Shown piece by piece: positions 15,831 to 24,894 of a stretch of DNA of 64,000 nt. Under the pieces are notes generated by a model. It was not told the origin of the DNA and did not search any database. It saw only the letters and a program-made list of their open reading frames with translations. A program made the position numbers and the translations under genes. This DNA is from VRUE01 sp963698085 (lineage in GTDB: Bacteria > Actinomycetota > Thermoleophilia > Solirubrobacterales > 70-9): the NCBI GenBank assembly GCA_963698085.1, contig OY969122.1:620001-684000 (forward strand). The letters run 5' to 3'. The first letter of the stretch is position 1; each line of letters starts with the position of its first letter.

Positions 15831-18800
15831 TTGCAGCACCATGCAGTGCATGACGTCTAGGCATAGCGCCTTGGAGGCACTCGCTAGAGGATTTAGTCAG
15901 ACCTAGGGACGCCGGTGTCGCGAGGAACTCCCAGCTTTGCAGCTGCTTGCTCGCACAACGGGTTTGATCGTGTGGCGGCGCCCGTTGTGGCCAGACATGC
16001 GCGCGCCCGCGCGACTCTTGGCGGCGCAGAGGTCCCGGGAGTTGATGATCAGGCCCTTTTTGCCGCCCTGCATGTTGACAACAACTTTGGTTAGTGGTGC
16101 ATCGGGCGTGTCTTCGAAGGTAGCGCGGATGCCGCCACGTTTTGAGTCGATGCGGGCGACCGCTTCGACGTCGACAAGACCGCGCAGGTCGGCAACGAAG
16201 TCGGGGAGATTGTGGTCAGAGGAACGCAGGTAAACGGGTCCTTCAAGGGGCTCGTCGAGTAGCGGCGTGATCGCCCTGGCATGACCGTAGATCGCGCCCT
16301 CCGGACAGGCGTCGGCGGCGAACTGCACACGGGTGCAGATCGTGCGGATGTGGGCCTGATCGAGGAAGGCCGAGCGCGGCAGGCGCAGGATCATGCCCTC
16401 GAGGTTCGCGTCACCCGCGCGTGGAGTAAAGACTCCGCGCAGGGCTGGATGGTCGCCTCTTTTGGTGCCACCTTTCAAGGTCAGGGAGAGCTGGGGCTTG
16501 AAGCCAAGAGCGGCACAGTTGGCGGCCCGGAAGCGGGCGGTGCGGAGGACCGGGAAGTCATCGGCGGTGCTGAAGGCATCCAGACCCCCGCCCCAGAGCT
16601 CGGCCTCGGTTTGGAAGGGGTCGCAACTCGTTGGGTTCAGGGTGAAATTGGGTCGGTCGACGTGAACCCGGACGTCGCGGACCGCCAGCGGGATGCCAGC
16701 GAGGATGTGGGGGAGCGGGTCCGAGGAGGCGCCGTCAGCGCGCACTTCGGCGGTGCGCGGGTCGATGCGCAGGGCCTGTTGGGTGACCACGGTGCCGACG
16801 TCGAAGGGACCGGCTACCGCGGGGACGATCGCAACTACTGAGAGCGGCGCACCTTTGTAGGGGCCGGCCATGTAGATCTTGCCGGGCACGTAGGTGAGTT
16901 GGGCACCGGCTCCCGCTCCACCGAGAACATCGCCGATCTCCGATGAGACGGGACAGCTCGGGCTGGCGAGCTCATCCCTGCCGCTGCTGGCCTTGGCCTC
17001 AGCGATCTGTGCATCGGAGCACCGCGATACCCCAGCCAGCTTTGCCACGACCCCCGGCGGCAACCTGGCCGAGAAGCGGGTCAGGTCCTGGTCACCGTCA
17101 CGGCGGGTCAGACGCATGTAGAAGGGGGAATGCTGCCCGGCGGCGTTGTTGATCGACCCCGCTTCGAAGCCGGGCTCAAAGGGCGGCGTGCCACCCGGTG
17201 GACAAGGGGCCCCACCGACGCCGTTGGTGATCTCAAAGGAGGAGCTCACCTCGACTGGGTTGTCGGGGTTTGCCCAGGGCGTGAACAGCGCCTTGGTCTC
17301 GTAGGTCCCGCACAAGGGTGGCGCGATCAGCGGACTGCGACCACCCTCGCGCAGGTGGACGTGCACGCGCGAGAGCGGAAACTGGGGCAGCTCGTGGCCA
17401 GGTTCGCCGAAAGTGGTGGTGAGCTGGCCGGTCTCGGGGTCGGGCTCGACCCTGCCGGCCAGCTTGACGATGATCCCCAGATCCCTGTCCTTGACCACCA
17501 TGTAGAGGGCGAGCAGGGAGTTGAAGGGGTTGTCGTTCTGGGAGGCGATGAAAAGCTCGCCCTTGAGGACCTCGTCCTCCAGCAGTGGCGTTTCGGCTTC
17601 CACCGTGCCGACCTTGGAGGCTTCCGGGCAGCCCACGCCCGCTCCGGCGCCGATCGCCTCGCCCTCATATGCGGCCGGCGAGCAGGTCGCGAGCCCCTCG
17701 GCCAGAGAGGGGTTGGCGGTCATTCCCTCGGGCAAGGTGACGACTGCCTTCTTGATGTCTGAATCCGCGGTTACGTCGGGGTCTTCGTAGCCCTCGTCGT
17801 CGATTTCCAGGTCGATGTCGATGCCGGTGGGCGAGGAGGCGGCCTTGCTGGTCGCCTGGGCGTCGAACTCGGGGGCAAGGAGGAGTTTGGAGCAGAACCC
17901 AAAGCCCGGCGTCAAGGCTTCACCCGTCTCCAAGATCCCGGGCTCCTCCCAAGAGCGAGCCGAAAAGAGGGTCGGGAGGGATCCCTCGCAGGCGCGCGGC
18001 ACGGTCAGGAAGGGGGGGTCGCTGGGGCCACCCGGTTTGCCGAAGATTTCGGTTCTCGAGCCGTAGACGGGCAACACCTGCGGGATGTTCTTGAGCGAGG
18101 CAACGATGTTGTAGGGGGGGTCGGGGTTGACGCCGGCCTCGACCGTCACTGGCACTACGGACACATAGAAGCCGATTTTGGCAGCCACGCCGGGGGGCGG
18201 GGTCAGGTTGTAGACAGGGGCGACCGTGGAAGTCACGGGGCTCTCAAAAGTGACCCTGGTGAGGCCCACCTGGGTGGCCGAGGAGCATTCGCCGCCGAGA
18301 CCGGCGGCGAACTGCAGCGTCGTGCAGCGCGGCGTCGCGGTCGGGTTGCCGGCAAGGCCGGGCACCGCCGTGATCGTCAGGTCGCGGGGCGAGCCGTCGG
18401 GCACTTCGAAGGGCAGGTCGAGTTCCTCGTCTTCTTTGGTCGCGAAGGCGAAGCTGGTCACGAAGGCATCGGGGTGGGAGCCGGCCTGCACCACCGGGGA
18501 GCCATCGGCTTCGAAAGCGACTTCCAGGTCTTTGAGTTCAAAGGCGGCGTCGGCGGGCGCGGCAAGTGCCGCCGCCCCGAGCACGCTCGCAATCAGGGCG
18601 AGGAGCGACCGTTTCATCGGGCGGCCCTTCCGGACGTACGCTTGGCGCGTTTACCGTTTTGCCGCTGTTTTTTTACGCAGCGTGCTTTGCCGCCGCGTAC
18701 CACCCGCCGCTTGCCTTTTCCGCAGCGGCGGCGCGCTGGGCCCGGTACCACGTTCCCCTGGCCTTCGAAGGTCGAGGAGGCCGGGGTCTGCCCCTCCGGC

Positions 18801-21417
18801 GGCGGAGAATAAGGCTGGCAGGCTTCCCCTTCGCACGGAAGCGGTGGCTCCTCGGGCGGTGGGAAGCCGCCTCCCACCCGGGCGTTGTAGGCGTCGACTA
18901 GGCCGAAGTCTTGAGGCAGCAGGCTGCCGGCGGTCGAGAAGAGGACATCGTTTCCCCCCTCGGAAGCATCAAGGAATATGGAGTCCTCGGCGCTCTTGCC
19001 GGAGGTAATCAAGCTGATGCAGCCGCCTGCTTTTTCGACGAAGAGTTCGGCACCGACTGCTTCGCACTCGGCCTCGCTGCCCGCTCGCTCCCACTCATAG
19101 ACGTCCGCCTTGCCGTTGTTGTCGCGCAAGACCAGCGCGTCGAAGCTCTCGAAGAAGAGGCGGTTGCCGTCGGCAGAGAGGGCGCGGGAGGCATAGAGCT
19201 GGTAGGGCCAGCCGGGGATGCGGGCTGCGTGACGGATCGGGCTGCTGCTGGAACCCACCGCTCGCCCATGCGGCCGCGCCCCACTCGGGTTACATGAGAC
19301 GCAAGTGAGCTCCCCTGCCCCTCCTGATTCGGCGTCATAGAGGTAGACCTCGGCGTCGGGTTCACCAGTGCTCGCATCGGCGTTGTCATAGTCCGTTAGC
19401 GTCCCAGCCGAGGTGAAGGCGGCATGCAGACCGTCGCCGCTCACCCGCGCTGCCCGCCACCTGGGCAGCGGCGCGATCGCAGCAAGCCGTGAGTTGATGC
19501 TCACCGCGGTCACCACATCGCGGCTCGAAAGCATCCCGACGAAGGTGAGCCCGCCACCCCGCTCGTGCAAGTAGAGGTTTGGTTGGCCGGCGATCGCTTT
19601 GGCGCCCTCGCTGTTCGTCGTTTCTCCGGTTAGGACGCTGGCCGAGACGAAGTAGATGCGACTCGCGTCGTTGCTCATCCCCATCACGCCTTGGACCCCA
19701 GTCGCAGCAATCGTCGTGCTCGTTTCGTCATCGACGTCGAATTCGAACAGGCCGCCGCCGGCGGTGAAGACAGCGGTGTTGCCCGCTGGGTCGGCGCCCC
19801 AAAAACGGGTGCTGCCGGCTTCTGAGATTGGGACCGTGCAGGCTTTTTCTGCTTTTTCGGTGCAGGTGCTCCAGGCGCCGAGCGACGTGCCGACGTGTTC
19901 CTGGGTCCCGGCAAGCGAGAGGGTCAACGAGCTGGCACCCACCGCGGTGATCGTCGTTCCGGCCGGGATGCCTTTGCCGGCAATCCTCTGCCCCACCACG
20001 AATGCGCCGCTTGCCGTGCTCAGAGCGCTGACAATTTTCGAGCCCGCTTTTACCGTGCCGCTGCCGACGGCGCTGCCGAATTCCTGCGCGCTCGGGGGCG
20101 CACTGGGGTTGAGGCGGACGTAGAGCGGGCCCTGCTCGTTGGCCCGTCCGCCTTTGGCTTCACCGAAGGGGGGTAGAACGTCTTCGTTGTCTTCTTCCGC
20201 GCTTGCCGACCAAAAGACGCGCGATGCATCGGCGGAGAGCGCATGGTAGACGTTGTCTTCGCGAAATTCGCCAGGTTCGCCCTGACCGGTCCCCGCCGAG
20301 GAGTGCACGCAGGCCGGCTCTTTCCAGGGCAAGACGCTGACCAGTTGCAGATCGTTGTCTCCTGGCCCGTGCAGGTACACCTGGTAAAGGCCTTTTCCGG
20401 CTCCGGGCGTGGTGTCACATGCATCGGACGTGAGCACGGCGTTGACCCGCAAAAGCGTCTGGCCCGTGTCGGCCGAGATGCCCTGCACCTGCGGGTAGTA
20501 GTTGCTCTCGGGCACTTCTTCTTTGAAGTCGAAGCCGGGTGGCGGTACCGGGGTGAGCAGTCGGTAGCCCTCTGCCCCACAACCGCGATCTTCGCGCTGG
20601 TAGACGTTGGCCACGCCGGAAGGCGCCCCTTCGACCAGCGCGACGTTGCTGTCTTGCAGCAGCCAGCCCTCGCAGAGATCCTCCGTGAAGGCCTTGAACT
20701 GGAAATTGTTGGGGGTACTGAGCGGGGGGTAGAAGGCAATCGAGTTGCGCGGTGGGGAGATCGAGTGGGCCGACCAGCCCGCCGCGGGGTCGCGTTCGGA
20801 GATGTAGGGGTGGTTGAGCGGCGCCCCCTGCGGTTCGCCGAAGGCGCGGAAGGAGGTGTAGGTTGCGCGGGTGCCGTCGGGCGAGATCAGGCCGAAGAAG
20901 TAGTCTCGGTCGGTCTCGATATCGCCGTTGTTTTTGTCGAGCGGGCTGACCAGCTCGTACCCACGGCAGTCGGGAAGCCGTGCCGCGAGGCCGCCGCGGA
21001 AGATCTGATTGGCGCATTTCGTGTTCTCTGGGAGTGGCAGCGGAAAAGTGTGGAAGCTGTCTTCGCCGCCGTCCAGGCCGACCTCGCCGCCCGTGCCGCG
21101 CACTTCAACCACTTCTCCGCTGGCCGGCGGTGGCTGAAACACGGTCCTGGCAGCGAAGCGGAAGTGGTAGGTCGTGTCCGGCTCAAGACCGTCGAGGAAA
21201 ACGCCGGGAGTGGGGAAGGCAGCGTCCTTCACCTCATCGGTAAGCGAATCCCCGGGCGGTAGCGGCACCTTGTTGGGACAACCGCCTTCTGAGCATTTGC
21301 CGGTGCCGTATTCCACCCAGAAGGTCGTGGTCGGCCAGAAGTGGGGGTTGATCTGCGCCCCCACGGTGGCGCCATCGCTGCTGACCGTAAGCGCGAATTG
21401 ATCCTCGATCGTCGGCG
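15831..21417. repeat. 5.58-kb direct repeat, copy 2
   Basis: Partner of 6934-12519. It covers the class I leader, the whole 904-aa gene and the C-terminal two-thirds of the giant protein gene, and ends inside that gene at the start of the fibronectin-like domain. Confidence 0.95.
15903..18617 (-). CDS. Large secreted protein, module 2 (full length)
   Basis: A 904-residue exported protein, identical to the 855-aa protein through NMQGGK but continuing KGLIINSRDLCAAKSRAGARM and on to RASSCKAG before the stop. The extension adds two cysteines and a basic tail and looks like a genuine C-terminal strand and tail, so this is probably the intact form. The ATG overlaps the stop of the giant protein by 4 nt (18614-18617). 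Its 3' end doubles as the leader of copy D. Function unknown; the signal peptide and repeated beta-rich segments point to the cell surface or outside. Confidence 0.87.
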   Translation of the reverse strand: MKRSLLALIASVLGAAALAAPADAAFELKDLEVAFEADGSPVVQAGSHPDAFVTSFAFATKEDEELDLPFEVPDGSPRDLTITAVPGLAGNPTATPRCTTLQFAAGLGGECSSATQVGLTRVTFESPVTSTVAPVYNLTPPPGVAAKIGFYVSVVPVTVEAGVNPDPPYNIVASLKNIPQVLPVYGSRTEIFGKPGGPSDPPFLTVPRACEGSLPTLFSARSWEEPGILETGEALTPGFGFCSKLLLAPEFDAQATSKAASSPTGIDIDLEIDDEGYEDPDVTADSDIKKAVVTLPEGMTANPSLAEGLATCSPAAYEGEAIGAGAGVGCPEASKVGTVEAETPLLEDEVLKGELFIASQNDNPFNSLLALYMVVKDRDLGIIVKLAGRVEPDPETGQLTTTFGEPGHELPQFPLSRVHVHLREGGRSPLIAPPLCGTYETKALFTPWANPDNPVEVSSSFEITNGVGGAPCPPGGTPPFEPGFEAGSINNAAGQHSPFYMRLTRRDGDQDLTRFSARLPPGVVAKLAGVSRCSDAQIAEAKASSGRDELASPSCPVSSEIGDVLGGAGAGAQLTYVPGKIYMAGPYKGAPLSVVAIVPAVAGPFDVGTVVTQQALRIDPRTAEVRADGASSDPLPHILAGIPLAVRDVRVHVDRPNFTLNPTSCDPFQTEAELWGGGLDAFSTADDFPVLRTARFRAANCAALGFKPQLSLTLKGGTKRGDHPALRGVFTPRAGDANLEGMILRLPRSAFLDQAHIRTICTRVQFAADACPEGAIYGHARAITPLLDEPLEGPVYLRSSDHNLPDFVADLRGLVDVEAVARIDSKRGGIRATFEDTPDAPLTKVVVNMQGGKKGLIINSRDLCAAKSRAGARMSGHNGRRHTIKPVVRASSCKAGSSSRHRRP

Positions 21418-22681
21418 CTTTTTCGGGCGGAGGGCATATGTTTGGGTCCGGCGGCGGGCCGTAGATGCGCACGAAGCTATCGTTGCTGATCGCGTTCGCG
21501 ATGAAGAGGTCGGGGCTCGGAAGACCACAGGCGGAACTGGTGGCGATTCCGGTCGAAGCGCTGAAGCCCTCATCCTCGGCGTTGAATGTATTTGTCAGGG
21601 TGCCCGTGGAGTCAAACTGGAGGACCTCGGTGTCAAAGTGCGGCGGAAGTCCATTGTGATTGTTCTTAAGCTGGAACACGTAGACGCCGCCTTCTTCATC
21701 GTCCGTGGCGATCGCGGTCGGAGCCGGAACGTTGAGCGTGTCCAGAACTTCGCCGGTAACAGGGTCGAGCCTGTGGACGCCGGGTTGCACGGGCTGATTG
21801 CCGGCCAGCTGGCGCACATAGGAGAAGTAGAGGTCGCCGAAGTTTGGACTGGCCGGGGCGGCGGCATTATCGACCGCCAGCGCGGCGACAGTGCCATCCT
21901 CAGGCAGGGGCGTGCCGCTAAAGGGAATTTCGCCGACGTGGACGCCACCGGGACTGAATTTCTGAATCCTCCCTTGATCGCCGACATAGACCACTTCCGG
22001 CGAGCCCGAGAAAACCGCGATGAAGCTTCCAGGAATTGGCCAGTTATTGAACTGACCATCGCCAGTGCCTTTGCTACCTACCTGACAGACATCACCCGAT
22101 GCCTCAGTACAAAGATTTCGTTCAGCCTCCGTTGCTCCCCCTGCTTCGACTTTCGTTTTGTTGACATCACCACCGAACGTCAGCACGAACTCAACTGAGC
22201 CTTCAGAGTCAGCAGGAAGACTGAACTTCTGCACCCGATTGTTATTGAAATCGACGGCATAGATATCCCCAGCGCCGTCCACCGAGATGCCCTGGGGTCC
22301 AAAGAACCCGAACTCGCCGGCTCCATCTCCTTCCAGACCCGTCAAGCAGCCAGTACTCGGGGTGCAGGTCTGCAATTCAGGCGAGCCGTCGAGGACACCC
22401 CAGCCCCAGGCGCGGACAAACTCGCCCCAGGCATCGAACTCCTGAATGCGGCGATTACTTTGATCGCTTACATAGACGTGGCCGCTAGCCGAATCAACTG
22501 CCATCCCGCGCGGAATTTTGCATTGGCCGGCCGCGGAGCCCGTTGGGCAAAATGCCGGACGCAGCTCCTCCGGTACAGCCGCCCGAGCACTGCCTTGAGC
22601 TACCGCTGCCGTAGCGACCAGCACGGCGACCAGCGCTAAGCCGTATATCCACCGAAGCGGCACTGGCAAATTCCCTGACAT
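18614..22681 (-). CDS. Giant NHL- and PD40-propeller surface protein, module 2
   Basis: About 1355 residues from ATG 22681 (MSGNLPVPLRWIYG), matching the paralogue's length; ATG 22693 is an alternative. The longer frame starting at 22771 is rejected because its ATG lies inside the predicted -10 box. Layout is as in module 1: signal/anchor, NHL propeller (IPRGMAVDSASGHVYVSDQS, PQGISVDGAGDIYAVDFNNN), fibronectin-like domain, PD40 propeller, basic CGKGKRR tail. The NHL part is clearly diverged from module 1 (different blades, loops and indels), while the remainder is identical apart from two or three residues around SLTDEVKDAAFP. First gene of the module 2 operon. Confidence 0.87.
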   Translation of the reverse strand: MSGNLPVPLRWIYGLALVAVLVATAAVAQGSARAAVPEELRPAFCPTGSAAGQCKIPRGMAVDSASGHVYVSDQSNRRIQEFDAWGEFVRAWGWGVLDGSPELQTCTPSTGCLTGLEGDGAGEFGFFGPQGISVDGAGDIYAVDFNNNRVQKFSLPADSEGSVEFVLTFGGDVNKTKVEAGGATEAERNLCTEASGDVCQVGSKGTGDGQFNNWPIPGSFIAVFSGSPEVVYVGDQGRIQKFSPGGVHVGEIPFSGTPLPEDGTVAALAVDNAAAPASPNFGDLYFSYVRQLAGNQPVQPGVHRLDPVTGEVLDTLNVPAPTAIATDDEEGGVYVFQLKNNHNGLPPHFDTEVLQFDSTGTLTNTFNAEDEGFSASTGIATSSACGLPSPDLFIANAISNDSFVRIYGPPPDPNICPPPEKAPTIEDQFALTVSSDGATVGAQINPHFWPTTTFWVEYGTGKCSEGGCPNKVPLPPGDSLTDEVKDAAFPTPGVFLDGLEPDTTYHFRFAARTVFQPPPASGEVVEVRGTGGEVGLDGGEDSFHTFPLPLPENTKCANQIFRGGLAARLPDCRGYELVSPLDKNNGDIETDRDYFFGLISPDGTRATYTSFRAFGEPQGAPLNHPYISERDPAAGWSAHSISPPRNSIAFYPPLSTPNNFQFKAFTEDLCEGWLLQDSNVALVEGAPSGVANVYQREDRGCGAEGYRLLTPVPPPGFDFKEEVPESNYYPQVQGISADTGQTLLRVNAVLTSDACDTTPGAGKGLYQVYLHGPGDNDLQLVSVLPWKEPACVHSSAGTGQGEPGEFREDNVYHALSADASRVFWSASAEEDNEDVLPPFGEAKGGRANEQGPLYVRLNPSAPPSAQEFGSAVGSGTVKAGSKIVSALSTASGAFVVGQRIAGKGIPAGTTITAVGASSLTLSLAGTQEHVGTSLGAWSTCTEKAEKACTVPISEAGSTRFWGADPAGNTAVFTAGGGLFEFDVDDETSTTIAATGVQGVMGMSNDASRIYFVSASVLTGETTNSEGAKAIAGQPNLYLHERGGGLTFVGMLSSRDVVTAVSINSRLAAIAPLPRWRAARVSGDGLHAAFTSAGTLTDYDNADASTGEPDAEVYLYDAESGGAGELTCVSCNPSGARPHGRAVGSSSSPIRHAARIPGWPYQLYASRALSADGNRLFFESFDALVLRDNNGKADVYEWERAGSEAECEAVGAELFVEKAGGCISLITSGKSAEDSIFLDASEGGNDVLFSTAGSLLPQDFGLVDAYNARVGGGFPPPEEPPLPCEGEACQPYSPPPEGQTPASSTFEGQGNVVPGPARRRCGKGKRRVVRGGKARCVKKQRQNGKRAKRTSGRAAR

Positions 22682-22766
22682 CCCTTTGACCATCTCCCCT
22701 GGCTTCCCCTGTTCCTCTGGCACTACCCGCGCCAGCCCTTCATCGGCGGGGATCTCAACTGTGACT

Positions 22767-22796
22767 ACCATATCGGAACATTGGTCGCCTTGTCAA
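22767..22796 (-). promoter_or_regulatory. Promoter of module 2
   Basis: TTGACA (22796-22791), 18 bp, TATGGT (22772-22767). The match to the module 1 promoter lies outside the 5.58-kb identical block, so it is independent conservation. Confidence 0.72.
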
Positions 22797-22820
22797 GGAA
22801 CAGTTGAGAGTCTATTTATA

Positions 22821-22850
22821 CAAAGGGCCGGGATTACTCCCGGCCCTTTG
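22821..22850 (-). terminator. Intrinsic terminator of copy F
   Basis: CAAAGGGCCGGGA, loop TTAC, TCCCGGCCCTTTG between copy F and the module 2 promoter. Confidence 0.87.
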
Positions 22851-22900
22851 CTCGGCGCCGCTGCTCTATCGCAGTCCGGCCCGTCAGCGCTAACTATCGG

Positions 22901-23659
22901 TTAGGGCGCTGTACTTACTGTGATTCCGTTGTCGTTACCTCCGGCGTCTGTACCCTTCAGCACTGCTTCCCCAACCAGCGTGCCGGTGGTGTGGTTCACA
23001 GGTCCACAGCTGAGGAGGCCGCCGTGACCATGGCTTGTTTCGTTGGGCCGGGTCGAAACGATACCGCCGACGTTGATATCGGCTGTAATCCAGTCTTTCG
23101 GTGTTGTTACTTCCTCAGTAGGTTCGCCCTCATCGTGAATGACAGGGCCCTCGTTTGTCAGGTCGATCGTGGTTTTACCGCTCTGTGCACCAAATGTGTA
23201 TGTGCACTGCGATGTGCCGTTTGTATGATCGGTGTGGTTATTGTAGACGTGGATTTCTACTTTGTCGTTCAGAACTTCGCACACCAGGTCAGAAACGGAT
23301 GTAAATGTGTCACTTGCGTCCGCTGTAAGGTGGAACACGAAGTGGCAACTGTTCATTGTCACTGTCGCCGGGAGTTCCAGATTCGCTTTGCAATTTTCAT
23401 AGGTTGGGAACGCTGTGATTGTCTGACCAGCTGCAGCCGAAGCGACTTCAGCATGGAGGTCAGCCACTTCGCATCTAACCTGCCGGGCACCGCGGGTGAA
23501 CACCGTTGGTTCGCCCTCCTGGAACCCGTCAATTGTGACCGGATATTGTTCGGCTGTCAACGTGGCCGGTGACGTCGCCTGTGCCGCGGAGGCCGCAAAC
23601 GCCGTCATCGCGAAGACGGCCACCAAAGCAAGGCCAAGGGCCTTGAGGTTGCGAGTCAT
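22901..23659 (-). CDS. Six-cysteine exported protein, copy F
   Basis: A 252-residue exported protein: signal peptide MTRNLKALGLALVAVFAMTAFAASAAQA, and cysteines in VRCE, ENCK, NSCHF, LVCE, SQCTY and LSCGP. It has a longer loop than copies B and C (VIHDEGEPTEEVTTPKDW), shared with copy D, so it combines a B/C-type leader and signal with a D-type body, suggesting recombination. Start 23659 is chosen because the frame upstream is noncoding leader and GGAAG precedes the ATG. It is monocistronic, with promoter 23742-23770 and terminator 22821-22850. Confidence 0.88.
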   Translation of the reverse strand: MTRNLKALGLALVAVFAMTAFAASAAQATSPATLTAEQYPVTIDGFQEGEPTVFTRGARQVRCEVADLHAEVASAAAGQTITAFPTYENCKANLELPATVTMNSCHFVFHLTADASDTFTSVSDLVCEVLNDKVEIHVYNNHTDHTNGTSQCTYTFGAQSGKTTIDLTNEGPVIHDEGEPTEEVTTPKDWITADINVGGIVSTRPNETSHGHGGLLSCGPVNHTTGTLVGEAVLKGTDAGGNDNGITVSTAP

Positions 23660-23741
23660 CTTGCTCTTCCTTCCTTTCGTGTTTTTACCGCAGGCATTCC
23701 GGCTAGAGGCCAGGTGCCCACTCCCCCTCGGGGACGAACCA

Positions 23742-23770
23742 TCCATAGCGTTTAGAGAAAGGTTAAGCAA
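23742..23770 (-). promoter_or_regulatory. Conserved promoter of copy F
   Basis: TTGCTT (23770-23765), 17 bp, TATGGA (23747-23742). Confidence 0.72.
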
Positions 23771-23789
23771 GATTTCTTTAGCGATCGTA

Positions 23790-23930
23790 GCCAACCGCTC
23801 CATCTAAGGCCCCAGTAACCGCCTCCGTCCCTGCAAATTGCGTATGATGCTTTCTCGCGTGTGCCGATCGGCGCAGGACGGAAAACGGCGATTTTCCTTT
23901 CCGATTTCAGTCCGCTTCCACACAAACCAG
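23790..23930 (-). promoter_or_regulatory. Conserved upstream element with palindrome (F)
   Basis: Counterpart of 6461-6600 with palindrome TGTGCCGATCGGCGCA (23860-23875). A decayed terminator-like remnant (GAGCGATCCGGGCCCCTTGTCG) follows at 23931-23952. Confidence 0.55.
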
Positions 23931-23964
23931 GAGCGATCCGGGCCCCTTGTCGTGGTCGTCGTGT

Positions 23965-24330
23965 CTAGGACGCTGTGCTTACTGTGATGCTGTTGTCATT
24001 GCCGGCAGCGTCTGTACCCTTCAGCGCCATCTGACCCACGATAGTGCCCGTCGTGTGGTTTCAGGACCACAGCTGAGAAGCCAGCCGTGACCATGGGTTC
24101 TATTGTTAGGGCGGGTTGAAACTGTTCCACCCAAGTCTATGTCGGCTGTAATCCAGTTTTCGGCGTCGACTGATCTACCTGGTTTGTTTTTCAGATCGAT
24201 CGTGGTCTTACCGCTCTTGGGTCTAATGTGTATGTGCAACTGTGATGTGCCAGCTGTGTGGTCGGTGTGGTTGTTGTAGACGTGGAGCTCTACTTTGTCG
24301 CCTGGGGTTTCACAAGGGTATGAGAAGTGC
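23965..24330 (-). pseudogene. Truncated six-cysteine family copy (psi-G)
   Basis: Only the C-terminal half of the family survives: GTSQLHIHIRP-like, SGKTTIDLKNKP, ENWITADIDLGGTVSTRPNN and THGHGWLLSCGP. A one-base deletion at about 24059-24070 (compare 22990-23012 in copy F) shifts the frame after LSCGP. The N-terminal half, with the signal peptide and first cysteines, is missing; similarity fades at about 24330, 10 bp from the next gene's stop. Upstream on the same strand lie two small lipoprotein genes of the type paired with family members elsewhere. Confidence 0.82.
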
Positions 24331-24339
24331 TGAAGTCAG

Positions 24340-24894
24340 CTAGGCGCCCGCGCGCCCAAGCTCGAAGGCCCGCGGATACGCAAGGCAGTCGCTGAGTCCA
24401 TACTGAAGCGCCTTGCGGTTGTAGTCGTCGAAGAAGCTCGCCAACTGCCTTGCATTCGTAACCCGTTTGGCCTGGCCGTCCAGGACCGCGAGCTGCAGCG
24501 TTTCAAGCATGTCTTCCAGCACACGTTTGTCGCCTTCGGGCGCACCCATCCAGCTGATGTCGTCGAACCAGAACTGCAGGTGCGGGAAGAGGCTGTTTTT
24601 GCTGGCATAGGCGAAGACACGGCGGTCGCTCACTTTCGGGCCAAATTGCTTTCTGCGATAGATCACCAGATCTTTTCGCATGTCGGCAATACTCCCACGG
24701 CAGAACTCGTCGACGCGGATGATGTGCTCTGCCCTGGTGAGGGAGTTGATGGTCAGCGGGAGCCCCGCTTCATCTATGGCGGCAAGGCTACGAGTCTGTT
24801 CGGGCTTGTCCGCCTCCTCGCCGCAGCCGGCGAAGATCGCGGTGGCCGCTGCGATAATCAACACCGCTCGGGCCAGGCAGGTGTTCTCAAGCAT
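24340..24894 (-). CDS. Small lipoprotein, three-cysteine family (long form)
   Basis: About 184 residues from ATG 24894; a TTG at 24909 is possible. Lipobox IFAGC near residue 24 is followed by EEADKPEQ. The mature part has two further cysteines (VDEFCRGS and LSDCLAY) and WMGAPEGDKRVLEDMLETLQ, matching the YELGAPEGDE...FLRAMQ block of the neighbouring protein. Its start overlaps the stop of the upstream gene by 8 nt, so the two are translationally coupled. No named function; probably an envelope-anchored helical protein with one disulfide. Confidence 0.75.
   Translation of the reverse strand: MLENTCLARAVLIIAAATAIFAGCGEEADKPEQTRSLAAIDEAGLPLTINSLTRAEHIIRVDEFCRGSIADMRKDLVIYRRKQFGPKVSDRRVFAYASKNSLFPHLQFWFDDISWMGAPEGDKRVLEDMLETLQLAVLDGQAKRVTNARQLASFFDDYNRKALQYGLSDCLAYPRAFELGRAGA

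Noticed and set aside
6934..21417. Insertion sequence or composite transposon
   Set aside because: No transposase, terminal inverted repeats or target-site duplication was seen; repeat borders lie within genes.
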